From Candidatus Peregrinibacteria bacterium (GTDB lineage: Bacteria; Patescibacteria; Gracilibacteria; UM-FILTER-43-11), in assembly GCA_030620215.1 (NCBI GenBank), contig JAUXFE010000022.1, positions 1 to 8,851 of the forward strand: 8,851 nucleotides of DNA, given 5' to 3'. A program made the translations under genes and the position numbers. Under the pieces are notes generated by a model. It had not been told where the DNA came from, made no database searches, and saw only the letters and a list, made by a program, of their open reading frames with translations. This document shows, in pieces, positions 1-6,098 of this stretch (position 1 is its first letter; each line of letters begins with the position of its first letter).

Positions 1-1017
1 CAGGTTGGGCGTCCGCCTATAATTCGATTAAGAAATGGTGAGCTGGCTCCGCTTGAGGCTCCTGCTGTAACCAAAGAAGATGTTCAGGGTGTTATTGATG
101 AGATTCTTAGTGATAAGCAAAAAGAGCGATTTAAAAAGAATCATCAGGTAGACTTTTCTTATCATATAGCTGATTTAAGCAGATTTCGTGTAAATGTTTT
201 TGAAGAACAGCATGGCCCCTCAATTGCTTTCAGGGTGATTTCCGAGAAGATTCCTACCTTAGAGGAGCTCGGACTTTCTGACACAGTAAAATCTTTGGCT
301 ATGCAGCCACATGGTTTAGTACTTGTAACCGGTTCTACAGGAACGGGTAAGTCTACGACTTTGGCATCTATTGTCGATTACATAAATACAAATAGAAAGT
401 GTCATATCATCACAGTTGAGGATCCGATTGAATTTGTTTATGAAAATAAACAGGGTCTGGTGACTCAGCGTGAATTAAATGTTCATACAAATAGTTTTTC
501 CGATGCCATTAAAGGCGCGCTTCGTCAGGATCCGGATGTTGTTATGGTGGGGGAAATGAGAGATCTGGAGACCATTGCCGCAGCTATTACATTGGCGGAG
601 ACGGGTCATTTAGTTCTTTCTACTCTGCATACTGTAAATGTGTCACAGACAATCGACCGCATAGTCGATGTATTTCCGCCTTATCAGCAACAGCAAATTC
701 GTTCTCAGTTAGCAAGCACTTTAAAAGGTGTTATTTCACAGGTTTTACTTCCGCGTGCGGATGGTGAGGGCCGTGTAGCCGCTCGTGAGATCATGATTTG
801 CAACGATGCTGTTCGAAATTGTATTTCCAAATCTGAAACTCATCAGCTTCCATCGATTATGCAGATCAATGCGGATGAGGGCATGATCCTTATGGATAGC
901 GCACTTGAAAATCTTTATAAGCAGGGATTGATTACCGCGGATGAAGCTTTGTCTAAAGCGACTGATATTGAATCTTTGCAGCAGCGATTACAAATTTTAG
1001 CTACCAATTATCAATAG
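1..1017 (+). CDS. pilT: Type IV pilus retraction ATPase PilT (5' end outside window)
   Basis: Hexameric secretion-type ATPase at the cytoplasmic base of type IV pili that powers pilus retraction (twitching, DNA uptake). The frame is open from base 1, giving 338 residues; by comparison with known PilT only about 20-30 N-terminal residues are missing. In visible-residue numbering: N-terminal PAS-like part with FRVNVFEEQHGPSIAFR (about 62-78), Walker A GSTGTGKSTT (111-120), Asp box ITVEDPIEF (137-145), Walker B DPDVVMVGEMRD (177-188) and His box GHLVLSTLHT (202-211). The PilT hallmark near AIRAGKTHQ is present as CISKSETHQ (274-282): THQ is kept but the central basic and glycine residues differ, so PilU or a diverged PilT is possible. 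The GTG at 235 is internal, since homology continues upstream. The stop touches the repeat array that follows. No other pilus gene is visible. Confidence 0.93.
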   Translation, partial: QVGRPPIIRLRNGELAPLEAPAVTKEDVQGVIDEILSDKQKERFKKNHQVDFSYHIADLSRFRVNVFEEQHGPSIAFRVISEKIPTLEELGLSDTVKSLAMQPHGLVLVTGSTGTGKSTTLASIVDYINTNRKCHIITVEDPIEFVYENKQGLVTQRELNVHTNSFSDAIKGALRQDPDVVMVGEMRDLETIAAAITLAETGHLVLSTLHTVNVSQTIDRIVDVFPPYQQQQIRSQLASTLKGVISQVLLPRADGEGRVAAREIMICNDAVRNCISKSETHQLPSIMQINADEGMILMDSALENLYKQGLITADEALSKATDIESLQQRLQILATNYQ

Positions 1018-1149
1018 CTGATCCGTGGCTGATCCGTGGCTAATCCAATAGCTGCAATCGGATGAGCAATCGGATAAGCAATAGGATAAGCCATAGGATA
1101 AGCCACAGGATAAGCCACAGGATAAGCCACAGGATAAGCAATCGGAAAA
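1017..1149. repeat. Inverted tandem-repeat array, 11/12-bp units
   Basis: Two 11-bp units GCTGATCCGTG (1017-1027, 1028-1038) and a degenerate third form a short left arm. Eight 12-bp units of type GCCACAGGATAA run from 1054 to 1149, with three perfect copies at 1102-1137. The reverse complement of the right array (GGCTTATCCTGT) matches the left arm apart from one base of unit length, so the gap can fold into a long imperfect hairpin. The array begins on the last base of the pilT stop codon and ends 15 bases before the next start. Function is unknown; it may mark the pilT mRNA 3' end. Confidence 0.9.
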
Positions 1150-1164
1150 AATTAATAAAAATAA

Positions 1165-2016
1165 ATGCCAACACAAATCGCAGAAAAAACACAGGGATTA
1201 ATGCAGATACAAAAAATTCTTCATCTTACTGAAGATAAACATTTTGAATCAGGTGAATATATTTTTAAAGAAGGTGATGAAGATCATAATTTTTATATTG
1301 TGATGAAGGGGCAGGTCGAGATCAGCAAAAAAACATCCGATGGCAATGAAAAGGTAATTGCAGAATTAAAAGCAGGTGAGATACTGGGTGAAGGAGTGCT
1401 TTCCGGAGTTATTATAAAACCAGCTTCAGCTAAGGCAGTTTCAGATGTTGAACTGTTGGCGCTTTCAAAAGAAGATTTCGATGAGCTTGTAACAAAAGAT
1501 TCCAGGGCAGGACTTGATTTCCTTTTATCTGTTTTAGGAACATTGAACGACAGAATAAACAGCACAAATATAAAACTTCTCGCGCTTTATGAAATTAATA
1601 AGCTTATGGGAATTCATCGCGATGATCTTCAAAAGCTTTCTCAGGGTCTTGTTCAGAAGCTGATTGCTATAACCGAGAGTCGTAATGGAGTGATGTTTTT
1701 AAAGAATCCATTTGAAGAATCTTATAGAATACTTTATTCGTCTACCGATGAAATGAACGAAAATACGTTTAAAGATTTTAATAAAAATAAATCTCAGATA
1801 ATTTCCAATGGGAATTTTCAATATCTATTCGTTAATTTAAAAGATGTTGGATATCTGGTTCTCAGACGTGAAATGGGAGATAGCCCCTATGAAGATGATC
1901 ATTTGCGTTTACTTGTTCTTATAGCCGAGCAGGCTGGTAATGCAATTGAATCCGCATCTCGTCGTGCTTCTGAAAAAGCAAGAAACATTCTTCATCAAAA
2001 ACGTATTATTTTATAA
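1165..2016 (+). CDS. Cyclic-nucleotide-binding-domain (CNB) plus GAF domain protein
   Basis: Probable soluble signalling protein of 283 residues. Residues about 18-125 form a CNB (cNMP-binding/CAP-like) beta-roll: FESGEYIFKEGDEDHNFYIVMKGQVEI is followed by a phosphate-binding-cassette region at 71-100. Residues about 135-270 look like a GAF domain: LLALYEINKLMGIHRDDL, then GYLVLRRE (229-236) and the closing helix LLVLIAEQAGNAIESA (249-264). No HTH or output enzyme follows, so it is not a CRP-type regulator. The cassette keeps GE (71-72) but has KPASAKA where cNMP binders normally have R-S/A-A, so the phosphate-contacting arginine appears absent and the domain may bind another ligand or none. 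ATG 1165 is the first in-frame ATG after the repeats; M13 (1201) is a possible later start. There is no Shine-Dalgarno, only an A/T leader. Its position after pilT might suggest a link to pilus control, but that is inference. Confidence 0.8.
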   Translation: MPTQIAEKTQGLMQIQKILHLTEDKHFESGEYIFKEGDEDHNFYIVMKGQVEISKKTSDGNEKVIAELKAGEILGEGVLSGVIIKPASAKAVSDVELLALSKEDFDELVTKDSRAGLDFLLSVLGTLNDRINSTNIKLLALYEINKLMGIHRDDLQKLSQGLVQKLIAITESRNGVMFLKNPFEESYRILYSSTDEMNENTFKDFNKNKSQIISNGNFQYLFVNLKDVGYLVLRREMGDSPYEDDHLRLLVLIAEQAGNAIESASRRASEKARNILHQKRIIL

Positions 2017-2075
2017 TTATAACCGAAGAACTAAGGAACTAAAGAACCGAAGAACTTAAAAACCAAAGAACCAAA
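2016..2075 (+). repeat. Left arm of four-helix-bundle element (GAACYAAA-type units)
   Basis: Successive degenerate units aaccgaag, aactaagg, aactaaag, aaccgaag, aacttaaa, aaccaaag, aacc. The arm starts at the last base of the preceding stop codon TAA (2014-2016) and ends about 15 bases before the four-helix-bundle ATG. Confidence 0.8.
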
Positions 2076-2090
2076 TAACAATTAAAGATC

Positions 2091-2474
2091 ATGACTAAAA
2101 ATGTTTTTAGATTCCAGGAGTTTCCAGTTTATAAAGCTGCCAGGCAGTTTAGAAAAGATTTAAAGGATATTTCTAAGAAATTATTTCCAAAAGAAGAGCA
2201 ATATTGTTTAACTTCCCAGTTATGGAGAGCCCTTGATTCAATTATACTTAATATTGCTGAAGGTTCCGGACGTTTGTCAGATGTAGATTTCAGTCGTTTT
2301 TTAAACACTTCATTAGCATCTTTAAATGAAGTTGTTGCCTGTTTGGATGCAGCAATTGACGATGTATATATAACCGGAAATGATTATGACAAGTTTATAG
2401 AAAGAGCCGAAAATATTTTTAGGCAACTAAAGGCTTTTATTTCAAAAGTCAGAAAGGATGATTTAAGACATTAA
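2091..2474 (+). CDS. Four-helix-bundle protein (23S rRNA intervening-sequence / Avd-like family)
   Basis: A 127-residue protein of the S23/four-helix-bundle family (TIGR02436-like), known from proteins encoded inside 23S rRNA intervening sequences and related in fold to Avd accessory proteins of diversity-generating retroelements. Recognised from FQEFPVYKAARQF (8-20), LFPKEEQYCLTSQLWRALDSI (31-51), the signature NIAEGSGR (54-61), DFSRFL (66-71) and SLNEVVACLDAA (77-88). The length is normal for the family and all four helices appear intact. It probably acts as a small basic nucleic-acid-binding oligomer; the cellular role of stand-alone members is not established. It lies between inverted repeat arms, is not near an rRNA gene, and no reverse transcriptase is visible. 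There is no Shine-Dalgarno before ATG 2091. Family assignment is firm; function is open. Confidence 0.9.
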   Translation: MTKNVFRFQEFPVYKAARQFRKDLKDISKKLFPKEEQYCLTSQLWRALDSIILNIAEGSGRLSDVDFSRFLNTSLASLNEVVACLDAAIDDVYITGNDYDKFIERAENIFRQLKAFISKVRKDDLRH

Positions 2475-2478
2475 TATT

Positions 2479-2510
2479 GTTCTTCGGTTTTTAGGTTCTT
2501 AGGTTATAAT
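2479..2510 (-). repeat. Right arm of four-helix-bundle element
   Basis: Begins 4 bases after the gene's stop codon. Read on the minus strand it gives the same GAACCTAAA/AACCGAAG unit type as the left arm. Its outer end contains TATAAT (2505-2510), which on the plus strand could act as an outward-facing -10 box for the next gene; no convincing -35 box was found. Confidence 0.8.
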
Positions 2511-2543
2511 GTAATATGAAGATATAAAATAAAACTAAAAGTA

Positions 2544-3167
2544 ATGCAACAGCAGGAATTCACACCAGAGGATATTAAAAAGAACAAAGACATGGCTGCC
2601 TTGAGTTATTTGTGGCTTTTCAGCATTGTTGTTTTGCTTGCAAGGCGGGATAGCCCTTTTGTTCGATTTCATGCTAAACAAGGAGTTGTTCTTTTTGTTT
2701 TATCACTCCTCTTATGGCCGTTTGATATTACCCGTTATGGTGAATTTGTAGTGTTGGCTTTAGTGATTTTAGGTTTTATCGAAGCTGCGATGGGGCATAC
2801 TTATCGTATACCGGTTATTTCTTTAATAGCTGAAGGAAAATTGCGCAGGCATCATTTTAAACAGGCTTGGCATGTAACCAAACATACCGCTATTAAAATT
2901 GCAAAGCCCGAACATGTCACTCCAGAATTTCGTGCAGAATTAAAAGAGCAGGAGCGTGAATTAAAAACCCAGGAACATACATTGGAATCCGAAAAAAGAT
3001 TGCTGGAGCAGGATGAAAAGAAGTTATCCGCTTTAATGCACAGAGTAGATGAAGACGAAAAGGAATTATATAAATTGGAAGATGAAGTTCGTGATGAGTT
3101 TCATAAATTAGAGGAGGATGTTCATAAAATTGAGGAGAAAGTGGATAAGGTTTTAGAACAAAAATAA
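2544..3167 (+). CDS. Tic20/DUF4870-like membrane protein with C-terminal coiled coil
   Basis: A 207-residue protein with two parts. Residues 17-95 resemble the DUF4870/Tic20-like small membrane domain: KDMAALSYLWLF, then the typical SPFVRFHAKQGVVLFVLS (37-54), with three likely membrane segments at about 19-33, 47-60 and 67-83, and a closing IPVISLIAEGK (89-99). Residues about 125-207 are highly charged, mostly Glu and Lys, with heptad-like hydrophobic spacing, and predict a long cytoplasmic coiled coil. There is no signal peptide and no catalytic motif. The function of this family in bacteria is not established; the coiled coil suggests oligomerisation or tethering of a cytoplasmic partner to the membrane. 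The start ATG 2544 has no Shine-Dalgarno. The gene follows the four-helix-bundle element closely, and its promoter may include the TATAAT at the element's edge or the A/T-rich 2523-2530. Confidence 0.75.
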   Translation: MQQQEFTPEDIKKNKDMAALSYLWLFSIVVLLARRDSPFVRFHAKQGVVLFVLSLLLWPFDITRYGEFVVLALVILGFIEAAMGHTYRIPVISLIAEGKLRRHHFKQAWHVTKHTAIKIAKPEHVTPEFRAELKEQERELKTQEHTLESEKRLLEQDEKKLSALMHRVDEDEKELYKLEDEVRDEFHKLEEDVHKIEEKVDKVLEQK

Positions 3168-3233
3168 ACTATCAGCGATCAGCTATCAGCAAATCAGCGG
3201 CTGATCAGCTGATAAACTGATAAGCAGATAGCT
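3167..3233. repeat. ATCAGC-type inverted array (family A, copy 1)
   Basis: The left arm (3167-3198) is built of ATCAGC units and the right arm (3200-3233) of the complement GCTGAT, so the gap folds on itself; AGCTATC (3181-3187) pairs with GATAGCT (3227-3233). It begins on the last base of the preceding stop codon TAA. It shares an identical 20-mer (3178-3197 = 8222-8241) and the 14-mer GCTGATCAGCTGAT (3200-3213 = 8264-8277) with the array at 8218-8295. Confidence 0.88.
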
Positions 3234-3243
3234 CTAAATTAGT

Positions 3244-3272
3244 TTGACCCTTTTTTGTGAAACCTATAAGAT
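3244..3272 (+). promoter_or_regulatory. Candidate sigma-70 promoter for pyrH
   Basis: TTGACC (3244-3249) is followed 15 bases later by TATAAG (3265-3270), or 17 bases later by TAAGAT (3267-3272). It lies directly after the hairpin array and about 25 bases before the pyrH ATG, as expected for a promoter placed downstream of an upstream gene's 3' end. Spacing is non-ideal for the better -10 hexamer. Confidence 0.45.
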
Positions 3273-3296
3273 AAACGAGAACTTAAAATAAATTCT

Positions 3297-4016
3297 ATGC
3301 CCAAAAAAAGAAAAGGATATAAGCGCATTATGCTAAAGATTTCCGGAGAGGTGCTTGGTGACAAGCACGGAGAGGGGATTGATACTAAAGCGCTTAATAA
3401 AATTGCCAAAGAAATCGTTGCCTTGAACAAGAAGAAAATAGAAGTCGTCGTTGTAATCGGCGGTGGTAATATTTGGCGTTATCGCGATACCAAAGATGCC
3501 GGTATTGAACGGACTACATCTGATTATATGGGTATGATGGCAACTATTATGAATGGTGTAGCATTACAGAGTGCAATTGAAAAAATGGGTGCCGATAGTC
3601 GTGTTGCAACGTCTCTTGATCTACCCCAGATCGCCGAACCGTATATCCGTCGTCGCGCTATGCGTCATGTTGAAAAAATGAGAGTAGTGATTTGTGGTGG
3701 TGGTACAGGAAATCCTTACTTTACAACTGATACAGCTGCGGCATTAAGGGCTGTAGAACTAGGGTGTGAAATTATTTTAAAGGCAACTAAAGTCGATGGT
3801 GTGTATACTGCTGATCCCGAAAAAGATAAAAAAGCAAAAAAATTCAAAACGCTTAGTTATGACGAAGCTATTAAGAGGAATTTACGAGTTATGGATCAAA
3901 CCGCTTTCTCTCTTTGCCGTGAGAGTAATATGAAAATTTTGGTATTCAATATGCATAAAAAAGGTGCAATTTTGAAGGCGGCACAAGGTGAGAAGATTGG
4001 AACACTTGTTTCTTAA
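3297..4016 (+). CDS. pyrH: UMP kinase PyrH
   Basis: Cytosolic amino-acid-kinase-fold enzyme that phosphorylates UMP to UDP with ATP, a step of pyrimidine nucleotide synthesis. At 239 residues it has normal length. Visible motifs: lysine-rich start then IMLKISGEVLG (11-21), GGGNIWR (55-61), UMP-binding stretch TSDYMGMMATIMNGVAL (74-90), GGGTGNPYFTTDTAAALRA (134-152) and the ATP-site segment KATKVDGVYTADP (162-174). All expected elements are present and nothing suggests loss of activity. ATG 3297 is followed by a basic MPKKRKGYKR leader; there is no Shine-Dalgarno, but the A/T leader has TAAAAT (3284-3289) seven bases upstream. frr follows after a 101-base gap filled by a hairpin, so the classic pyrH-frr order is kept but the two may not be tightly co-translated. 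Confidence 0.96.
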   Translation: MPKKRKGYKRIMLKISGEVLGDKHGEGIDTKALNKIAKEIVALNKKKIEVVVVIGGGNIWRYRDTKDAGIERTTSDYMGMMATIMNGVALQSAIEKMGADSRVATSLDLPQIAEPYIRRRAMRHVEKMRVVICGGGTGNPYFTTDTAAALRAVELGCEIILKATKVDGVYTADPEKDKKAKKFKTLSYDEAIKRNLRVMDQTAFSLCRESNMKILVFNMHKKGAILKAAQGEKIGTLVS

Positions 4017-4091
4017 AACCAAAGAACCTATGAACTAAAGAACTGAAGAACATGTTGTTTCTCAGTTTATAAGTTCCTTGGTTCATAAGTT
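4017..4091. repeat. GAACYAAA-type inverted array without gene (family B)
   Basis: The left arm 4025-4051 matches the reverse complement of the right arm 4065-4091 at 21 of 27 positions, with a 13-base loop (4052-4064). Units such as AACCAAAG, AACTAAAG and AACTGAAG are the same type as in the arms of the four-helix-bundle element at 2016-2510. The array starts directly after the pyrH stop codon (4014-4016) and ends 26 bases before the frr ATG. It may act as a transcript 3' end or processing stem; no U-run follows to make a standard terminator. Confidence 0.87.
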
Positions 4092-4117
4092 AAAATTTTA
4101 TTTCATAAAATTTTTCT

Positions 4118-4675
4118 ATGTCAGATCAAATAATTAATGAAGCTAAAACTAAGATGGAAGATGCCATGAAGTATCTTCATACCGAGTACTCAAAACTTCA
4201 AACAGGTCGTGCTAATGCCGCATTGGTTGAAGCTGTTATGGTTGAGAGCTTTGGTACAATGATGCCCTTAAAAGGAGTTGCAACTATTTCGATTCCGGAA
4301 TCTAATCAAATCGCTATTCAGCCGTGGAACCGCGATCAGCTTCCGAATATTGAAAAAGCAATTGTTAATGCAAATCTTGGTTTGAATCCTCAAAATGACG
4401 GTGTGATTATACGGCTTATTCTACCTCCTTTAACGGAAGACCGTCGCAAAGAGCTCGTAAAGTTAGTTAATCAATATGCGGAAGACGCTCGTATTTCAGT
4501 CCGAAATGCCCGTCATGAATCCAAGTCTAAGTTGGAAGTAATGGAGAAAGAGAAGGAGATCGGAGAAGATGAACTCTCAAAGAGAGAAAAACAATTACAA
4601 GACATAGTTGACGAATTTAATAAAAAAATTGAGGAGGATGCAAAGAAGAAGGAGGAGGATGTAATGACAGTTTAA
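4118..4675 (+). CDS. frr: Ribosome recycling factor (RRF)
   Basis: Cytosolic tRNA-shaped protein that, with EF-G, splits the post-termination 70S ribosome for another round of translation. At 185 residues it has full family length. Domain I (three-helix bundle) is formed by residues 1-29 and about 105-185; domain II by about 30-104. Motifs: LQTGRANAALVE (27-38), the domain II strand region ISIPESNQIAIQPW (57-70), LPPLTEDRRKELVK (102-115) and the 50S-contacting arginines in ISVRNARHE (126-134). The C-terminal helix is unusually rich in Glu/Lys but ends normally. ATG 4118 is preceded by an A/T leader with TAAAAT (4106-4111) six bases upstream and no Shine-Dalgarno. It sits downstream of pyrH and upstream of rseP, a common bacterial neighbourhood. 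Confidence 0.96.
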   Translation: MSDQIINEAKTKMEDAMKYLHTEYSKLQTGRANAALVEAVMVESFGTMMPLKGVATISIPESNQIAIQPWNRDQLPNIEKAIVNANLGLNPQNDGVIIRLILPPLTEDRRKELVKLVNQYAEDARISVRNARHESKSKLEVMEKEKEIGEDELSKREKQLQDIVDEFNKKIEEDAKKKEEDVMTV

Positions 4676-4677
4676 AA

Positions 4678-4786
4678 AGGATTTGTAGGATTTGTAAGAC
4701 TTGTAGGATTTGTACGATTATATCCTATGCGATTCTAATAATCTTAATAATCCTACAAGTCCAAATAATCTTAATAATCCTACAAG
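4678..4786. repeat. 9-bp tandem array plus inverted arm between frr and rseP
   Basis: The left arm has five 9-bp units of type AGGATTTGT (4678-4722). The right arm contains a perfect 23-base direct repeat (4737-4759 and 4764-4786) of the complementary sense. GACTTGTAGGATT (4698-4710) is perfectly complementary to 4749-4761. The array starts 2 bases after the frr stop and ends 3 bases before the rseP ATG, leaving no room for a separate promoter outside it. Confidence 0.88.
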
Positions 4787-4789
4787 AAA

Positions 4790-5902
4790 ATGATTTTTCT
4801 AACAATAATCGCGTTTCTCATCATCTTTTCAATTTTAATTCTCGTTCATGAATGTGGACATTTTGTGATGGCGAGAAAAGCCGGAATCAAGGTTGAGGAA
4901 TTTGGAATAGGTCTGCCTCCAAGAGCTAAGAAATTATTTAAAGATAAGAAGGGAACTATTTATTCTTTAAACTGGATTCCTTTTGGTGGTTATGTGCGGA
5001 TGTATGGTGAAGACAGTACCGACTCCAAAGTAATAAAAGACAAAAATAGTTTTGCTTCAAAAAGCATTGCTCGGCGCACTTCTGTAATCGTAGCAGGTGT
5101 GGTTATGAATTTTTTACTCGCGTGGGTTATCATATCTATAGGATTCACATTTGGCATGAAGCCGTTTTTAGTAACACAGGAGGATTTTGAACGTGGAATT
5201 GAATCCGGCTTGGTTGAAACCGAGAACATACTTTATGTGCATGAAATCACACCCGATTCTCCGTTATCGCTTACAGATATTCAGGTTGGTGATGTTATTG
5301 TTGAGGTAAATGGTCAAAACGTGCCTGATGCGGAGGCTTTTTCTTCTATAGTCGGGCCTAATCAACTGGTTAGTTTAAAGATCATCCGGGATCAGAAAGA
5401 TGGTATTTTGAACGTTACGACGGATAATGAAGGCAAGTTAGGTTTTGTGATATCCAATGACCAGATGGTTTTAAATGTAAAAGATATTACTTATCCTTTT
5501 TATCTTGCACCTGTCTATGCCGCTAAAGAGGTCGGCAGACTTTCCGTTTTAACTGTACAGATGCTCGGTAAGGTAATAGTTAGTATTGTTGCAAAATTTA
5601 CAGTGCCCGATGAAGTAGCTGGGCCTGTTGGAATTGCCAGGATGACTCACTATTTTGTACAGCAGGGTTTTATGGCGTTACTTCAGTTTACAGCCCTTAT
5701 TTCTATTTCATTGGGTGTAATTAATATAATGCCATTCCCGGCTCTTGATGGTGGTAGGTTTTTGTTTATTATTTATGAATTTGTTTCCCGTCGTCGTCCT
5801 AACGCAAAAGTTGAAGCGGTAATACATACATTTGGTTTTGCCTTGCTGATGATGCTTATTCTGGTGATAACGTGGAACGATATACTTAATTTGTTTAGGT
5901 GA
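4790..5902 (+). CDS. rseP: Site-2 intramembrane zinc metalloprotease RseP
   Basis: M50-family protease that cuts membrane-embedded substrates, typically anti-sigma factors or signal-peptide remnants, inside the cytoplasmic membrane. At 370 residues it has the length of single-PDZ relatives. The first helix carries the zinc motif HECGH (20-24); IPFGGYVRMYGE (63-74) is the membrane-reentrant loop; a second helix lies at about 98-120; one PDZ domain at about 145-225 (EITPDSPLSLTDIQVGDVIVEVNGQNV); a helix at about 296-313; the third zinc ligand is in NIMPFPALDGGR (312-323, Asp320); a final helix spans about 346-363. All catalytic residues are present. No sigma factor or anti-sigma pair is visible, so the substrate is unknown. 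cdsA, uppS and dxr, often between frr and rseP, are absent. ATG 4790 has no Shine-Dalgarno. Confidence 0.94.
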   Translation: MIFLTIIAFLIIFSILILVHECGHFVMARKAGIKVEEFGIGLPPRAKKLFKDKKGTIYSLNWIPFGGYVRMYGEDSTDSKVIKDKNSFASKSIARRTSVIVAGVVMNFLLAWVIISIGFTFGMKPFLVTQEDFERGIESGLVETENILYVHEITPDSPLSLTDIQVGDVIVEVNGQNVPDAEAFSSIVGPNQLVSLKIIRDQKDGILNVTTDNEGKLGFVISNDQMVLNVKDITYPFYLAPVYAAKEVGRLSVLTVQMLGKVIVSIVAKFTVPDEVAGPVGIARMTHYFVQQGFMALLQFTALISISLGVINIMPFPALDGGRFLFIIYEFVSRRRPNAKVEAVIHTFGFALLMMLILVITWNDILNLFR

Positions 5903-5914
5903 AATAATATATAA

Positions 5915-6050
5915 AACTCTAAGTTCTAAGCTCAAAACTCTAAGCAAACCCAAAGAATAAAACTCAAAGTTCAAACAATACTAATTATATTTTAGCTTTA
6001 GACTTTGAATTTTAAAGTTGATTAGAGTTTAGAATTTAGAGCTTTGAATT
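5915..6050. repeat. AAACTCTAAG-type inverted array downstream of rseP
   Basis: The first part of the 318-base gap before dnaA. Left-arm units such as AACTCTAAG/TTCTAAGCTC are mirrored in the right arm; 5915-5936 matches the reverse complement of 6022-6043 at 18 of 22 positions. The middle (5977-5995) is AT-rich. The array starts 12 bases after the rseP stop. It contains no gene and no DnaA box. Confidence 0.82.
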
Positions 6051-6098
6051 ATTAGTAAGAAATGTATCTAAAAGACACTAAGGTGTGAAGTTCGTCAA

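Larger units (their letters stand above)
2016..2510. mobile_element. Putative TIR-bounded element carrying a four-helix-bundle gene
   Basis: The ends match as inverted repeats: 2016-2031 against the reverse complement of 2495-2510 is identical at 15 of 16 positions (ATTATAACC[G/T]AAGAAC). A second perfect inverted match, AACCGAAGAAC, pairs 2045-2055 with 2479-2489. The arms consist of degenerate 7-8 bp units of the GAACTAAA/GAACCGAA type, and the only gene in between encodes an S23/four-helix-bundle protein. The layout resembles rRNA intervening sequences that carry such genes: a hairpin stem with the ORF in the loop. No transposase is present and no clear target-site duplication is seen. Calling it mobile is inference. 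Confidence 0.5.

Noticed and set aside
235..1017. GTG at 235 as start of the PilT gene
   Set aside because: The frame is open from base 1 and the upstream translation matches the PilT N-terminal domain (GRPPIIR, FRVNVF), so the gene begins before the window.
1054..1149. CRISPR array
   Set aside because: Units are 12 bp, directly adjacent and degenerate, with no unique spacers; no cas gene is visible. It is a simple tandem array.
1293..1565. Minus-strand open frame opposite the CNB-GAF gene
   Set aside because: It has Ser-rich composition typical of a reverse-frame shadow and lies fully inside a well-supported gene.
2016..2510. Diversity-generating retroelement accessory gene (Avd)
   Set aside because: The protein fold is related, but no reverse transcriptase, template repeat or variable repeat is seen in the window.
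4017..4110. Standard rho-independent terminator after pyrH
   Set aside because: The hairpin is AT-rich and imperfect, and the following A/T stretch is not a clean T-run; it is kept as a repeat with possible 3'-end function.
5708..5974. Minus-strand open frame over the end of rseP and the following array
   Set aside because: It is opposite the conserved rseP C-terminus and partly encoded by repeat arms (SLGLLRVLSLELRVL), so it is not a credible gene.
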